Positions 1 through 14,764 are shown, numbered from the stretch's first letter. The stretch is DNA of 64,000 nt from Rotaria socialis (GCA_905331475.1 CAJNYU010000619.1:29956-93955); one strand, 5' to 3'. Made by a program: numbers and translations. Notes: a model not told the origin generated them from the sequence alone.

Positions 1-57
1 AACAAAGCAACCATCAATTCTTGTTATTTAGTTTTTCTTTATTTGCCTATATTACAG

Positions 58-3000
58 GATATGTCTACTACTGATAACTGGGTTAAATTATATCGATGGT
101 GGCAAGAACATTTAAAATTTCATACTGTTTCATCATCAATTCATAATGATAATAATATCTTGCAACGTCGTCCATCATTAATACTTTTTCGTTCAACAAA
201 TAATTTACAATCGAAAAAAATCAAAAAATGTGCTTCATTTGCTGGTATTGCTGAACGTAGAACTCATTACAATGACTTTCGACATGTGCATGACAGTATT
301 CGTGGTAATATTCCTCATGCAACAGAAATGACATCAATAACAATATGTAAAGAAAGGTCAGTTCACAAGAAAGAAAAGGCTCATGAAATGACTATGACTT
401 TTTTTTAAAAATTGATCTGATAAGGAAATTGATCGATGCATGAAGTTCGTTCTTTTTTTACAAAACGGATTTGTTGTTTTGGAAACGCAGCAAAAGTTTC
501 TATTTTTTTCTGTAGAAACAATGTATGTCTAGCATGCTAGAGAAATTTAAGGAAAATATGACTTGTGAAGAGCTCTATATTTAAATTATAATAATGCAAG
601 GAGAACTTGTACTGGGTTCATTCTAATGAAGTCGATAATCAGATAGAATGTATTAATATGATCCGTCCATTGAAGTTATAATGGAAATTCTTTTTAAAAA
701 CAAAAAGCTGTTAGTGGAATCCCTATAAGATTAAAATGTGAAACACGATTGAACTCCTTCACTGGAACTCGTCTACCACGGTGTTTAAGTCTTTGCAATT
801 TTTCTGCCGCTGTCTGTAATCATATATGGAGCCTTTCGGCCGTGGCCAGTGATGAACTGTGGAGCTTCTCTGTCACGGTTTGTATTATGATGTATCGAGT
901 AGCTAGAGACCATCACAGACCGTTACTGAGAAATTTAATAATTAATTAATAAACCAACTAGCTAATTAATTAATTTCCCTGTAACGGTCTGTGGGGGGGG
1001 GGGCGAACTAGTCCAAATTTCTACTCTCTATACTTCAACACTTCTTTCAGATCGTGTTTCACAAAAGAGGATTATATTAATGATTATAATAGGATTGTTG
1101 TTGTTTTTTTCGAGCGATAAAGAAGGATAATTTTTTTTATAATTAGGGGGACAGAAAATTTTTCGACTGACAAAACGATCAACTTCAATAATATTCATTT
1201 AAGATATCGATCAGAATATTTTTAATATATTATTATTCATCTTGATCTTTTTTAATCTATGGATTAACGGTAGTGAGTACAGAAAGCAAATTGACAATGT
1301 TATTTTTAAGATATGATAGCTATGACCGAGCACAGTTCTCAATTGAAAATAACTGTTTGAGAAGGTCTCATTAGTTTTGCTAATTAGTTTAGATAAATCA
1401 GTATCCTTGATTGAAAGTCTAGTCAATTGACTTTTTATTTGGCTATACACATGTTAAGATATATCTCTGGGTAGATACGCATAAAATGGTACACAGCCAT
1501 GTGTTGGTTTGACTGACTATCAAAAGAATGATGTAATTGATGATTGCGAGTACAAACTGCCTAGATGCAACGATCAAACAAAAGGGAAGAAGACCTTGAC
1601 TTATCAACATAAACTGATATCTATCTTATGTTGAATCAAGAAAATAGATTGAATAGTTTTATATAATTTCAATATTCATTAAGTATAATAAGTTAAAAAT
1701 GAAATAATTCTAAAGAATGACGAAAAGAGAAGCTAATCAATGACGTTAATATATATTTTTCTTCTATAGTATGATGTGAATATTTTATCTGAAAAAACAC
1801 AAAAGATAGTTTGAAAACATCGATCGGATAACTAATGAGAAAAAAGTATTTTATTTCAACGAATCACATGTATAGAAATGTACAGATGCTTGTTTTTTTC
1901 CGATAACATAAACATCACAATATATCTGATAGATTTTTTTTCCCTGAAGACATTCTTAATCAAGAATCAAGCTGCCGTAGACTAACCTTGGTATTTATAA
2001 CTATTACATATAAGCCAAAAAGAAAAAGGGAAACGATTAGAAAAATAATTTCTTATTTTTGTTTGTTCATGTTCGTTGCATCGTATTTTACTGATTTTAT
2101 TAATTTGAATGTTTCAATCAAGGTATAGAATAAAATATTTCTAAAAGAAATCAACACTTCACCGTTTCATTTAACTCATACTTTTCCCTATACTCCTCAT
2201 GAAGATACATATATATATATATATAAATGAATATTGATGTGCTATAACTTTCTATCTTCATCAGTTTATTGTTCGACAAAAATAATAATAGATAGAAGAA
2301 TTCATCGAGAGCATGATGAAAAGAACGCATGTTTAAAAAGTATTCAGCATGACAATGATAAATTACATTAGATAAATGTCCAAGAGAATTTCTTTTCAAG
2401 AAAAACTAAATTTTAGTCATGCACTCCTATTTCATCATCAAAAGTAATCTAAATAATAGTATTATTCACTTACATTATGTAAGAGATGCGTGCTTCTTCT
2501 TTTTATTTTCATCTTCGAAAGGATCTAGTTGTTTTTGCACAAAAGAACACGTTCTCAGCATAATTACAAAAAAACATTGCTTTTTTAAGAACTCTTTTGT
2601 TCCAGTCCTACATTTTCGTTGTCGATTTAGTGCAAGCCGAGTTATTATTGTTAATCATTTTTCTATTGACAAATATATGCGTAATCATGTAGTTTATTTA
2701 TAATTTGAATCATGGATGAACATGATTATATCAGATGCATTTAGAGACTCTAGAATTATTATAATACAGATCATGCTCACTACATAAAAACAAATCCTTA
2801 AAACAAAACATCGGGTAGGTGTTGTTGTTTTCATTCAGTTTTTCTTTCAATAGAAGGTAAAAACTATTATCAATGATAATACAAGAGCTTCGCTAGTTTG
2901 CAATACTGAGTATAAAACTAAATAATGTGAAACTATAATTTTTGTTTTCATCACTAATGTCGAGAAATATTTGGTTCAAAATAAGGAGAAAATATTATGA

Positions 3001-6000
3001 GGTTGGTTCATTCGTTTTTCTTTCTTCATTATCTGTGATAATTAATTCAATTTTTCAACTAATATAAAGATATCGAAACTTAGTCTCGAGAAACTTTTTC
3101 CGATACGTATATTAAAAAATAGGAAGAAACACTTTTATTTTGACGATTGTATCGATTATAAATATATTTTGTAAAGTATTTTAGATAAAAGCTGTTTGTG
3201 ATGAGAATCATATTTGACATCATTCTTTGAAGGGTTCTTAAAAGACTTCTTCAAGAGATATATTAGCAATATGAATCATTTCTTTTTTTTTCTCTAGATG
3301 ATAATGAATGCATTTATATTTTTAGAAAATTCAGTTAGCACTAACAGAAATAGATAGAAACGTATGCAAATCGCAGGTACCAAGAGATACATCAAACATT
3401 CTTTGATAATAGTTTCATCGAATTCTTCTGATAATTTTTCTCATTTACGTCATAGACACTGTTGTAGATCTATGTAGACAAATATTTCTATGCTTCCGTC
3501 AGTTATATTAGACCAATACGTATGGTCGTCATGACATTAGTAGACCTTGCTACTAAAACATGCACTCGTACTTTTGTCGATAGTCATGCGGGATTTTTTA
3601 TTATTATTACGATTGCATTTGATATAATAGAAGGATATTATGTTACTTATTCGATTGCATGAATGACATTGTGTCCATAAAAGAAAGAGGTCAATTTATT
3701 ATCCCATGCGTTAATATTATGTATAGGAAAATCAGATAGACATTTGTTATTAATCTTCATTAGAATATATATATATTTTTTTTGAAATATTAAATCAACA
3801 CTTGACGAATACATAATTAGTTAAAGATTTTATCTGATTCTTATCTAAATGTAGATTATAGTTATGATTATTAGTACTCGATCCAATCATGTAGAAGCAT
3901 ATTGGAATGACGTAATTATTGAGATGTGATGAGGGGGATGTTGTCTAGTTAAATAAAAGCTTATCTTTCTTTTCTTATTAATTCAACTTCAATGAGCATG
4001 CAAAAAGAAAAAGAATTCTTTGACCGTGAATATTTTTCTTTATTATCTTATTTCATTTATTCAGGGATCGAACTCAAAAATCAAGAACATGTAATTTAAC
4101 ATCGGATGCAATTTTATCGAATGAACATAAACTTATAGCTTCGAAATCGACATCAATGTATAAAAAACGTAATCATAGATCTCGACGTTTTTCTCTTGTC
4201 AAGTTCGAATCATCCAGTGCGGATTCAAATGGAACTAAAGGTTGTTAAAATATTTTATGTTTGTTGTTATAGATTTTCATTATGCATATATATTTTCTTT
4301 TAATTCATAAAGATGAACCAAAGCCAACAGCTACATCTACTAGTCTTAATCTTATTCAGAAATTACTTTTTCGACAAATTAATCCTAAAACTCGACCTTA
4401 TTCAATGGGCATTTCTGTAAAAATATTTTTTTTATAGGATTTTATTTTTTTAATTTAATTTAAATTTATTTCTAGTCTGATGAAAATACATCTATAACGA
4501 AAATAGCAAATGAAGCATCCACGTAAGAATATGGAAATCTTCTAAATAATCTAAAACATGATTCTGCATTTTAATTATTTTTTCTCGCATATCATATTGG
4601 TTTGATTGAACTAAAACAAATTCTTCACGACAGCTATAACAATTTGAAAAGAGAAAGTCTTGAATAGCTTAAACATGTATGAGACAGTAGGTGATTGATT
4701 TCGAATTAAAATTCAATTATGATTCGAATCTTCATATTTTGAGTTATTGATAATGAAAAGAAAAATCAGATGCATGCAGCTTGTAATATATTTTTTTTAA
4801 AGCTTCGTTTACAATATAGAATCGTTTTTTATAAATAAGTTAACATACAGTTGAGTTAATTTCACGAATTTATTGTTCAAAATAGCCATGAAATGATTTC
4901 TCTTTTTACAAAATTTTAATATTTATCAATATCTATTTAATATTCTTTCTAACAATACGCGATACACTGAGCAGTTATTTTTCAAAAGCGTACGAGACAT
5001 TCTAATTTAACGAGTTGAAGAAAAACTATGTAATAAACAACGTCTTACAAACTATTTTATTTTACAAATCAACGGATTCAATGGTTTCGATCGCTTGAGA
5101 ACATTTGAAAGTATTCAATATCAAGCGAAAGTTGTTAGCTTCAATTATTATTATTATTATTACCGTGCTAGATAGATTAATTCTTTTTGAAAACCGACTT
5201 GGTTTGAGTTCTGAAATACTTTTCAATCAATTATACGGAATTGGTTTTGAGACAGTGAACATTTGTTGTTTTTTCTCATCGACCTACACGAACTCTTTGA
5301 ATAATTAAAAGCAGAAAAAACATTATCACATCTCGAATTCTTGTGTGTCCTTTTTTTAAAGATCAACATCCATTAGGTAATTATAAGACAACTTGATTCT
5401 TACTTGTCAGAATTCTACCCGAGGCTAAAAATTTTTATGGCGCGCTAATGCGACTCGAATCGGTACTCTGATCTATGATCAATTAAAAAAATGTACCTTC
5501 TTATAATCATATTATAATAAAAAGAAAAAAAACCCACCCTATCCTTTGATCGATCTCTATTGACTTCAATAGAAACCATGTAACGTTTACACGTCAAAAG
5601 CAAAATAGTAAAACAACACTCATTATTAAATTAATATATAATGAATAAAAATAATCTTTTGATTATAACATTGTTCTTCTATTCTAGAAGTTTATATGAA
5701 TGCTTGTCCTAATCTATATTTATAGTTCAGTTCATTATTAGTTTCATATAACATGAATTAAATTGGTTCAATGAGTTATAAACTAATGGAATTTTGAGAC
5801 AAACAAAATGAAATTTTATATGTTCTCAGTTCATATTTCTTACATATTTTCTTTATATGAATTCTAATGAACCCAAGAATATCTAACATTTTAATTAATT
5901 CTTTAAATTTTAACAGAATTTTGTTTCTATTTTTTCCATAAGTAATATTCAAACGAATGGCCCAACAATTTCTAAACAATATTGGATTAGTTCATCATCA

Positions 6001-9000
6001 TCATCTTCAAGTAGTTCTAAACAAAATAATCGTCAAGTAGAAGAACATTTATTAGCATCACCGTCTAATAAAATATTATCCAAGAGTCATCAATCCGATT
6101 TAAATTCATATGTATCTAAACGGCGCAACACCACCGGAAGTATATCATTCAATAAGATTGTTGATACTAAAAGTCCTCTAAGTGGAAATACTCTAAAATT
6201 AGCAACAGCTGTAAATGCATTTAATAGTTCAAGTAATAAAATAACAAATGACAGTAAGAATTTGATTAAATAGTTTTTTTGAATAAAAATATTTTTATAT
6301 TTCTAAAGAAGATATTTTCCAAACAGTCGAAGATTCAGATTTACCTGCAACAAAACAGTTAATTCAAACAAATAGAAATGTTATTAACTCGTAAATGAAA
6401 TTTTACAAAATTGCATTAAAATCATTTTTTCTTCTTTTTTTCTTAAATTAAGATACAATGAATACGATTGGTGTCCATTGGATATTGCTATAATGCTTAA
6501 TAATATTATCATGGTACAACTTCTTTTACAGCATCATGCTGAAGAAAGTTCAAAACGTACGCTTGATCTTTAAAGTTATGATAAATTAAAATACAAGGAC
6601 TATCTTTTATTTGCAATAGTTCAACCAGAAGAATCTCGTTATCAAAGTGTTTGTCATCAATTATCAAATCTTAATGAACAAAATTTGGATGAAACAATTA
6701 AGAAATCTTCATCAAACAGATTAGCGCCTGATGATATTCAAGTAGGATTTCGTTTATTTTCAGATGAACATGAAAAAAACTAAGATTGAATTTAAATCTA
6801 ATGTTTAATTTTAATGGAAAGATATCATTGACATTATATATCTTGTTGATTTGAAAGATACATTCTTATTCGTTTCCATTTTTATACTTAAAACTATTGG
6901 TTTTAATTTTAAAACGATCATAAAAATTAGTGCAAAGTACTTAGAGTTATTTTTATAAGTGGAAGATCAACAGATTTAGTCTAGTTATAACTCATATGCA
7001 AATAGTAATAAATAGAACAGGCAAGATCAAAGCCATAAACATATTACAATGATAAATTTAGATAGAATATCGTCATTGAAAAATTGTATTTTTCTTTATG
7101 AGACAAAAAATCAGTTAGACTTCTCCACGAAAAAGCGAAATGCTAGTAGATTTTGACAAAGAATAAAGTATCATATTCATAAATAATACTGAAAGATTTC
7201 TGCGTATATATACATTTATGTTGATGTCAGAAGATGTTTTTCTTAATTTGATTTCTGAAGCTATAAAAACAAAAAGACAATAAACGCCGTACTGCTTTTC
7301 TTGTGTTGATATGCATACTTTAATTAATATATAGTAATATGGATGCTTTCCTAGTGTTCATTTTAAGATTTAATAGTATATTTACTAAAAAAGAAGCTGA
7401 AATCTTATAAAATCTACTTTGATAGTTATAGATTTATTCGAAATGTAGTACGATCGATAAGTTTTTGTTTAGTTACGTCGTTCATCACCATCATGTGATA
7501 GGCAACAACGTCATCGTCGTACAAGTAAAAATCAACAACAGTTTCATCAACAACATTATTTAACACTGACTCAAATGAAAGATAATTATGAGCAAGCAGG
7601 TAAAGATCATAAGATATAAAAACGACTGCATTTTTAAAAATATTTCTATAGACTTTGATAACGAAAGCTAATAAAAAGAATACTCGAAATGAATAGTGAA
7701 CTATTAAAAAGGAAAAGATCTAACGAGGGAACATGTCTAACTGATAAATCGTTTTTGGGATCGGACTTCATGCATTGAGTAGATCCTATTGTGTTATGAC
7801 AAACCCCACAAGGACGAATACCCATAGGTCTTCTGGCTTGAGTTATAGAAATTTTAGCATCTACCACCTTATTATACCAAAAAATTGAATGACAGTCTTT
7901 TGATCTGAGCTTTCGTTCATAGACAAGTCTATCTATGAGTAGGACGTGCTGAAAATTTCAGCTCCAAAAAATGTTTTCTTCCCGAGATATTAAACTACCA
8001 AAACCAAAAAAAAAGGAGATTCTAAAATCTTTCGTGCGATATCAGTGATTTTTGTAAGTTTAATATCTCGGGAAGGAAACATTTTTTGGAGCTGAAATTT
8101 TCAGCACGTCCTACTCATAGATAGACTTGTCTATGAACGAAAGCTCAGATCAAAAGACTGTCATTCAATTTTTTGGTATAATAAGGTGGTAGATGCTAAA
8201 ATTTCTATAACTCAAGCCAGAAGACCTATGGGTATTCGTCCTTGTGGGGTTTGTCATAACACAATAGGATCTACTCAATGCATGAAGTCCGATCCCAAAA
8301 ACGATATATCAGTTAGACATGTTCCCTCGTTAGATCTTTTCATTTTTTCTTTGAATTGGAGTAACAAATATATATTAGGAGAAAAAAGATGGATTTTCAA
8401 AAAAAAAATTTTGTTTTATATTTAATTATAAAAAGAAGAACTCGATTTTTAATGAAATGGGAATGAGAAATATTTGAGTTACATTGTTGTGAAAGTATAA
8501 TTTAATATTAAGAATAAAACTAAATAGTTATGAATTTTACTTTAGATGTTCCTAGTGCGCCAACAAATGTTCATTTAGTGGTTACTGGCTCAGATAATAT
8601 TACAGTAACATTTGATGAGCCACTTCGATCTAATGGAGCTATGATTATTAAATATAAAAGTATGATTTTATTATCTTGAATATTATTTTATTATTTTAAT
8701 TTTGATTAGTTGAATGGAGTACAGATGAATTCTTTACTAATCTATCATCTGATGTAATTAAAAGTTGTTTTTTGAGAGAATATATTATTCGAAATTTATC
8801 TGTTGGACAAAAATGTTATGTACGAGTATCAGCTTCAAATATGAAAGGCTTTGGTGAAACAAATGTTGCTAATCCACCATATTGCACTCCATCAAGTATG
8901 ACGTTGAATTTATTTATATTTTTCGAACTAAGAAATTAATTGTGATATCTGTTAAGATTGGCGAGAATTCTCTAAAACATCACGTACAAATATATGTGAT

Positions 9001-12000
9001 TTGCGTTTTGAAGAAATTCAAAACAAAATTTTTAATGAACGAGAAGGAAATGGAATGAATAGATCATTAGATGGAAATGGTAAGTTTTATTTGGAATACT
9101 TCATAATAGAATATTGTTAATCAATTATTAATAAATAGAATCATCTGACACACCAAGTAGAAGAAACTATCGTCGAAGTTATGGAAATCTTCGAAAAAAT
9201 TTTCGACAATTATTTCAATTTTATCCGCGATTAGCAAAATCGATAAAGCGGTAAGAAACTTCATCGAAAAAAACAACAAATTGATTTCACATTCTTAATT
9301 TTTCAGAGGACTTTATTTAGTATCTGTTATTATAAATAGTGATCGAATATTAGTAACAAATGAAGATGTTTTACCAATGGTTGAAGTTGATGAAAATTAT
9401 GGTCATAATCTATTGACAGATTTTCAATGGTTTATGAAATTAACATTTGTTTGGGAAGATTTAAAAAGTGTCAGACCTAAGCTAGAACGATGCTCAAGTG
9501 CAACTTCATTTTATTTAAGAATGAAACTTGTTCAAGCAGCTACTGAACTTCAAGTAAGACAGAATTGCGAATACATGATCTTGTAACTGAATTAGAAACC
9601 GTTTTCCATAAAAATCGGTATACAATAAATAAGATGTACTATTAAAGATGACTAAGTACGAGTACATGTTTATATAATAAGTCCGTTGATTATCTGAAGC
9701 ATAAAAATTTTCTTGCTTAACATGAAGCAAATTAAGTTCTGTGTAAAACTCTACTGCATCTAACGTTTGCTACAGCTCTTAAGAATGTCTTATCTATTCA
9801 ATTCATCTGTTTGAAATCATGAACATACTACCCCCCCCCCCCCCCCCCCCCCCCATCCCACAATAAAAGACCCCGGGTCTTCTATTATGTTCCAACGTAA
9901 AAATTTTCCAGAGGGGTCTTGTATTAAGAATCGCATTTTTTCCTAATATTTAATTAAAAGGTTTTCCAGAAAACCAATGTGATTTTCAGGGTTTTAAGGA
10001 TGTCATTAGAATTGTGAACACATTCTCTTAATATTTCCAACTTAATATGCTAAGAATCAGGCATGTTTTGATGGAAAAACGCTAATTAAAGTTCGGAATT
10101 AGCAAAAAATTAATTAATTAAAGGGGAGTCTTCTATTATGTCGGACAAACTTTTTCTTCAGATGGGTCTTCTATAATGGGGAGGGGGGGGGCGATTACTC
10201 TATAGTGTAACTCAGATATTGACTGTAAAAAAATGTTTTTGAATTTATTTTGACTTTAACATACTGTCGACTCCACCGTAAGAAAAAACTGAATCGTTTA
10301 CATTTTGATAAGACACACAAGCATATTTATCGTATATTCGAATTTACAGATGTAAATTATTTGTTTCCTTGAGAAACTCTTTTGATAACTTATACTTCGA
10401 TAAAATCAACTGCTTATAATTGAATAAATTGTTTTAGACATTGGAAGAAATAAATAATCTTGGTCGCCTTCATCATGCATATATTCGTGATAATGAGGGT
10501 AATGTAGCATTTGTATTGATCAATGATTTGTCTTCTGATACACGTACAAATGTTTCTCCGTCAAATTTAAAATGGATGACAATGACAAAATTTTTTGAAC
10601 TCATGAAAGAATCTTCATCATTAACAACGAATTCATGTCTTCAACAAATAATAGAAAAACTTCCAGTATGACGGGAAAAAAACTATTAAATGTATTTTTG
10701 ATTCTTTTTTACTCTAAAGGATATGATCGATTCGTATTATGCATCCATGCGTTCTCTTGATCCTGGTTTATATGTTGCATATTTAAAAATGCAAAATAGT
10801 GTAGATTCAATACGTGTTATGGTGAATAAACATATGCCTGGTTCATTGCCCTGTACAAAAATTCGTTCCGTAGCTAATGTATCCAGGTAAACCAATATTT
10901 ACATAGGTCTTTGCTGAGTAGGTAGATCTATTAAAATATTTCTAGAGAAGAGTGGAAATGGTTACATACAAAGAATAATGAAAACTCAACGAAAGATGAA
11001 TCTTCAGATAATAGTCTTGAAATATTTAAAACTCAATTTTTCGATGCAGCTAAAGAATTATTTGTAATGCTTGGTAAGATCATTTTCGAAAAATAAATTG
11101 GTAGATACAAATAATCATTGTATTTAGATCTTCCTGAAACGCATTTTTCAAATAGTCGTATATATGACTCGCAAGTTGTTGAAATTCGTGATGATCTATC
11201 ATTAATTATTTTAATGTCGACTGCTGATGAAGTTAATATTCTTTCTTCGCCATCAAATCATTCTCTTGCATCCTTTATTTATTTACCTGTGTATATTTTT
11301 GAAGTTTGTAAGTATTCAATTGATATACGTAAAAAAAGAAAAAGAAAAAGCATATTAGTAATTATCTACTAATTAGAACAAAACAGCTGCTTTCAAAATA
11401 GCTTTTGACTTGCTCCAAGAATTTGAGAGTAATTATTTAATCTTCAATCAAAACCCACAGGATAACTGAATGATCTATGCTGATGAATACGAATATTTTT
11501 TGCTGTTGCTGCGTTATGAATAAAGATGATGTACTGATTCAATTGCTATTGATCAGTATCTACTTTTCGTATATCAGTATCAAGCTTTTAAGAAAACAAA
11601 GAAGAGATTCAATGCCTTCAAAGACTTTTCATAATCAAATATAAGTTAAATCTTATGCTTTAGTGAATCTTTCTAATTAATTTACGAGTTGTAAATCTAT
11701 ATTATTGATAGGTTACTATCTTCAGAAGACTAAGAGAAATTCAACAGAATCTGAGGTTACAAGATTTCTTTTTGAAGCAATTATTGTTTTACTTAAGATC
11801 TAGTTTGTCAAAAATGCGTTTCTGGAATATCAAGTGACAAACTTTGCTAATATAAAAATTACACGGTGGTCTGAACACCTCAAGACATGTTTAGAAAAAT
11901 AAACGCTGCACACCCGATAAATATGAGAATAACAAGCAATTTGTATTATTTATTTATTTTTCAATAATCCACGATATAGGCTATCCATTTCAACTAAAAA

Positions 12001-12974
12001 TTGAATATCTAATTTTACGACTCAGTGACTCAACTTTTCCCATGAGACCTCTTGGTAATTGTAATACTGACGAAAGAAAATCAGACAACTATAGATCTCG
12101 TCACTTTTTTCTATTAATGCTTACTATCACAAAGTCCTAGTTCTATGACAGTGCGACTCTCTCGTTAATCTCATTAAAATATCTTATATAATTTGTTATT
12201 CTAGTCCAACATTTAAGTAATAATTATCGTTTTATATGTCAATACAGTCGTATATCAATCTGTCTTGATTTCGAGTTAATATACGCTCAACAAAATCAAC
12301 GTGAAGCATTTTCAATCAATGAATTAGACGAAACGCGCTATCGTCTTAATAATTTATTATCGTGTCAACAAGATCTTGATGATATATGGCGTTTATCACG
12401 TTGGCTTGTTCATGTTATAAATTGTGCGAAAGATAAAACATATTCTGGTATATCACTTCAACCATTTCAAGCGTCAACAAATTTAAACAACATAAAAAGT
12501 GATCGGTCTCCGTCTTTAAAATCTCCATTTAATTCAACTAAATATTTGATAAAACAAAATCTTGATAGTTGCATTGATATTGACAATAATATAATTGAAT
12601 TAACATTTTATAGATCATTATTAACATCAAATTCATTTGTTCCATTTAAATTAAAAGTAAATAAACTAACGAAGCTAAATGAAATTTTGCAAATCATTTT
12701 AAAACAACAACAAAATATATTTTTTAAACCGAATTCATTACTAAATTTCGTTTGGGTACGTCCAAATGAATATGAAGATATTATTGAAGAAAATTTAACA
12801 GCGTATGAAATTCAAACACGTCTTCTACGTTTTGGTGGACAAATTCATATTCGTTTAAATAGTTCATCATTATCGAATTCATCACAAATGCTTCATACAA
12901 CATTAAATATATTGCCGTCTAACTTAGAAATCAATTCAAAGAAGCCTGGATCAAGTGTAAGCTTGAATATTTAA
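58..12974 (+). CDS. ANKFN1: ANKFN1 / wide-awake homologue (ankyrin + fibronectin III protein), 19 exons, 5' end possibly outside window
   Basis: Exons rebuilt in frame: 58-356, 4065-4240, 4313-4416, 4476-4522, 5943-6253, 6327-6390, 6453-6556, 6620-6741, 7473-7599, 8546-8659, 8710-8895, 8957-9079, 9139-9250, 9307-9553, 10438-10665, 10720-10886, 10946-11073, 11128-11307, 12205-12974; 3609 nt, 1202 residues. An acceptor-like TTACAG precedes position 58, so upstream exons may exist; the first ATG is at 61. Residues about 334-368 hold an ankyrin repeat (YDWCPLDIAIMLNN...). Residues about 452-550 form an FN3 domain starting VPSAPTNVHLVVTGSDN. Later blocks match the conserved ANKFN1 core, notably LDPGLYVAYLKMQNSVDSI near residue 800, followed by KIRSVANVSREEWKW. 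The last exon has a charged helical region, then a segment that could be a ubiquitin/RA-like fold (inference). In animals the family (fly wide awake, mouse Nmf9) acts in neurons on sleep and vestibular function. Identity is by remembered family similarity. Confidence 0.88.
357..4064. other. Intron 1 of the ANKFN1 homologue
   Basis: A 3.7-kb AT-rich intron. I see no exon with a conserved reading frame. The only structured part is the hairpin at 914-993 followed by a G-run. The short open frames here have no recognisable motifs. Confidence 0.6.
914..1003. repeat. Small palindrome followed by an 11-bp G-run
   Basis: CACAGACCGTTAC at 914-926 is the exact reverse complement of 981-993, and the AT-rich interior (AATTAATTAAT) continues the pairing. 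Positions 993-1003 are all G. It looks like a miniature foldback element or one end of a decayed one; no target duplication is visible. Confidence 0.6.
7712..8341. repeat. Near-perfect 284-bp inverted repeat in an ANKFN1 intron
   Basis: Left arm 7712-7995 and right arm 8058-8341 are reverse complements with only about two visible mismatches, around a 62-bp spacer. Each arm encodes, reading outward, the same roughly 55-residue frame containing RRPMGIRPCGVCHNTIGS and a Cys-x2-Cys pair; the two copies differ at one residue (Leu/Ile) before diverging outside the arms. I do not recognise the peptide, and it may be chance coding in a mobile element. The intron is 7600-8545, so the transcript would carry a 284-bp hairpin. 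No flanking target duplication was found. Confidence 0.9.
9831..10191. mobile_element. Putative non-autonomous element bounded by C-run and G-run, in an ANKFN1 intron
   Basis: The segment begins with 24 C residues (9831-9854) and ends with a G-run (10183-10191). The terminal stretches are imperfect inverted repeats: after the homopolymer both ends read roughly CCCA..ATARAAGACC. The motif GGGTCTTCTATTATG or a close variant occurs four times (near 9888, 9912, 10124 and 10164). It lies in the 9554-10437 intron and has no coding potential. A MITE-like element is the best reading; the exact ends and any target duplication are unclear. Confidence 0.55.
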
Positions 12975-14764
12975 AAGAATATAGATTAGTTTTTTCAATT
13001 AAAAATGTCAATAGACACTATGTGATACAATTTAAAGTGAGCGCACTACTAAGTATTCAAGAATCTACCAATGAGATTTATTCACATGTCTAAAAGAAAC
13101 ATGAACAGTGGGCATAGCGTTATTTCTTTTTATCAATCAAAATAAATATAGCTGCATCGCATTTTTTACCTGCGAGATCAATTAACTATTTTCATAATTG
13201 TGTGTCTATGTGTTGTTTTGTTTTTGCTTAATATTTAATGGTACAATTTACAGGAGTGAAATACTTACGATGCAAAATAAATAGAAGCCAACATGATTAG
13301 TATCAGTAAAAATGAAAAAAACAAATGAATAATGGATCTATAACTGTGGGATGCCTAAGTTTGTTTGTCTTTGTATACTTGTTTTAGCAGAAATCAAGTT
13401 GATACGGCTAGGATGCAACGGGGATAGATGCTTATGAAATGACTGAAACTGATTGGAACTTACCAAAACTTCATTTTTTCTCTGCATTGCCAAAAGTTCT
13501 TCTCGATTTCTTTGTAAAAACAAAACAAATTTACACTCATTAAAAAGTCACAGTCTCCTCCTTTGAACTTTGACTATTTCGGCTTTTTTCTGTTAATACT
13601 AGATACAGTATAAATGTGCAGATTATAAAAGTCAAATTCAAAGTTGATAATCTGTTCTGATTACTTGTACACGCCCGCAACATAGAAACCATATAGTTAC
13701 TTGTGTATATGTCAAAATTGAATGTAGCATTGAAAGATTGCTTTCTAAATGTAGATGTTGCAAACGTTCAAATTTTGGAAAACAGCGATGAACAAATCAT
13801 GGAAGCATAATCTATTTTTAACAAAATAGAAAAAATTTGTTCTGATTAATTCAAAAATATATATTAATTTCATATGATGAATATAAGATAATTCTGAATG
13901 TACAATAAAATTTAAAACTATTTAACACACTTCGATCAATACTTCATATTTGAAATGGATAGAAAATTGTAAAAAACCATGGCGCATTCAGTATTTGGTT
14001 AAAATCTATTTTGATTTTTAACAGTTAGAATTCAACATGTTTGCAAATAAGAGCCGGTGTGTGTTTCTTCAAAAATTCCCATGAGTGAATATTTCTTGGA
14101 AAAGGAGGTTTCAAAAATTATATTTAGTAACAGTTTTACATTTCAATGAAAAAAATGATGCATTCTCACAAGTTACTACTTGTTTTTCAAATCTCAAATT
14201 GAATGTGAGCCACCTCCAAAAAAAAAGATTTCATTATCTTTTTGTAACAATTAAAACTTTTATATCATTCAACTGAACAAGTTTTAATCAAATAACTATA
14301 AATATATCACCACAAAACGTTTTCTTTTATTCCTTATTTCAACAATTTTTGTAGATTTTCATAAACTTTTTTGATTTAACAACGTTAAGTAGCAATACGA
14401 TGAATCATGGCTCTGATTTATTACTAAATCAAACGAAAACATTATCCTATAGTTTTGATTCGAGTGGAGGGGCGAAGAAAAATTGACAATCACTATTATT
14501 TGTTATTCAAAAAAATTGCCTATGGAAATATCGCAAGCTTATCTCGAGACATTTTTAATACTATTTATACTTGGCATGCTGTCGGAGACTTTCGGTTATG
14601 TTTTCAGAGAAATTAAGAAACGACTTCGTAGTTTTGAAAGACATTAGCAACATACTTGAAAGAATCATTTCTTTTTATGGATCAACTATGGATGATAATT
14701 AATGATTGATTTAAGAGATTAAAATTAACAGAAATACTCGACATGTTTTGATTTGTGATCGTAA
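12975..14764. other. Intergenic, no gene recognised
   Basis: AT-rich sequence downstream of the ANKFN1 homologue. Small open frames at 13338-13523 (minus) and 14085-14276 (plus) have no recognisable motifs, and I see no plausible exon chain. Confidence 0.5.
13141..13146 (+). terminator. Candidate polyadenylation signal of the ANKFN1 homologue
   Basis: AATAAA about 165 bp after the stop codon at 12972-12974. In AT-rich DNA such hexamers are common, so the assignment is tentative. Confidence 0.35.

Noticed and set aside
6742-7472. Stop codon in the ANKFN1 exon after DEHEKN
   Set aside because: A donor GTAGGA at 6742 ends the exon before the stop and joins in frame to the exon at 7473.
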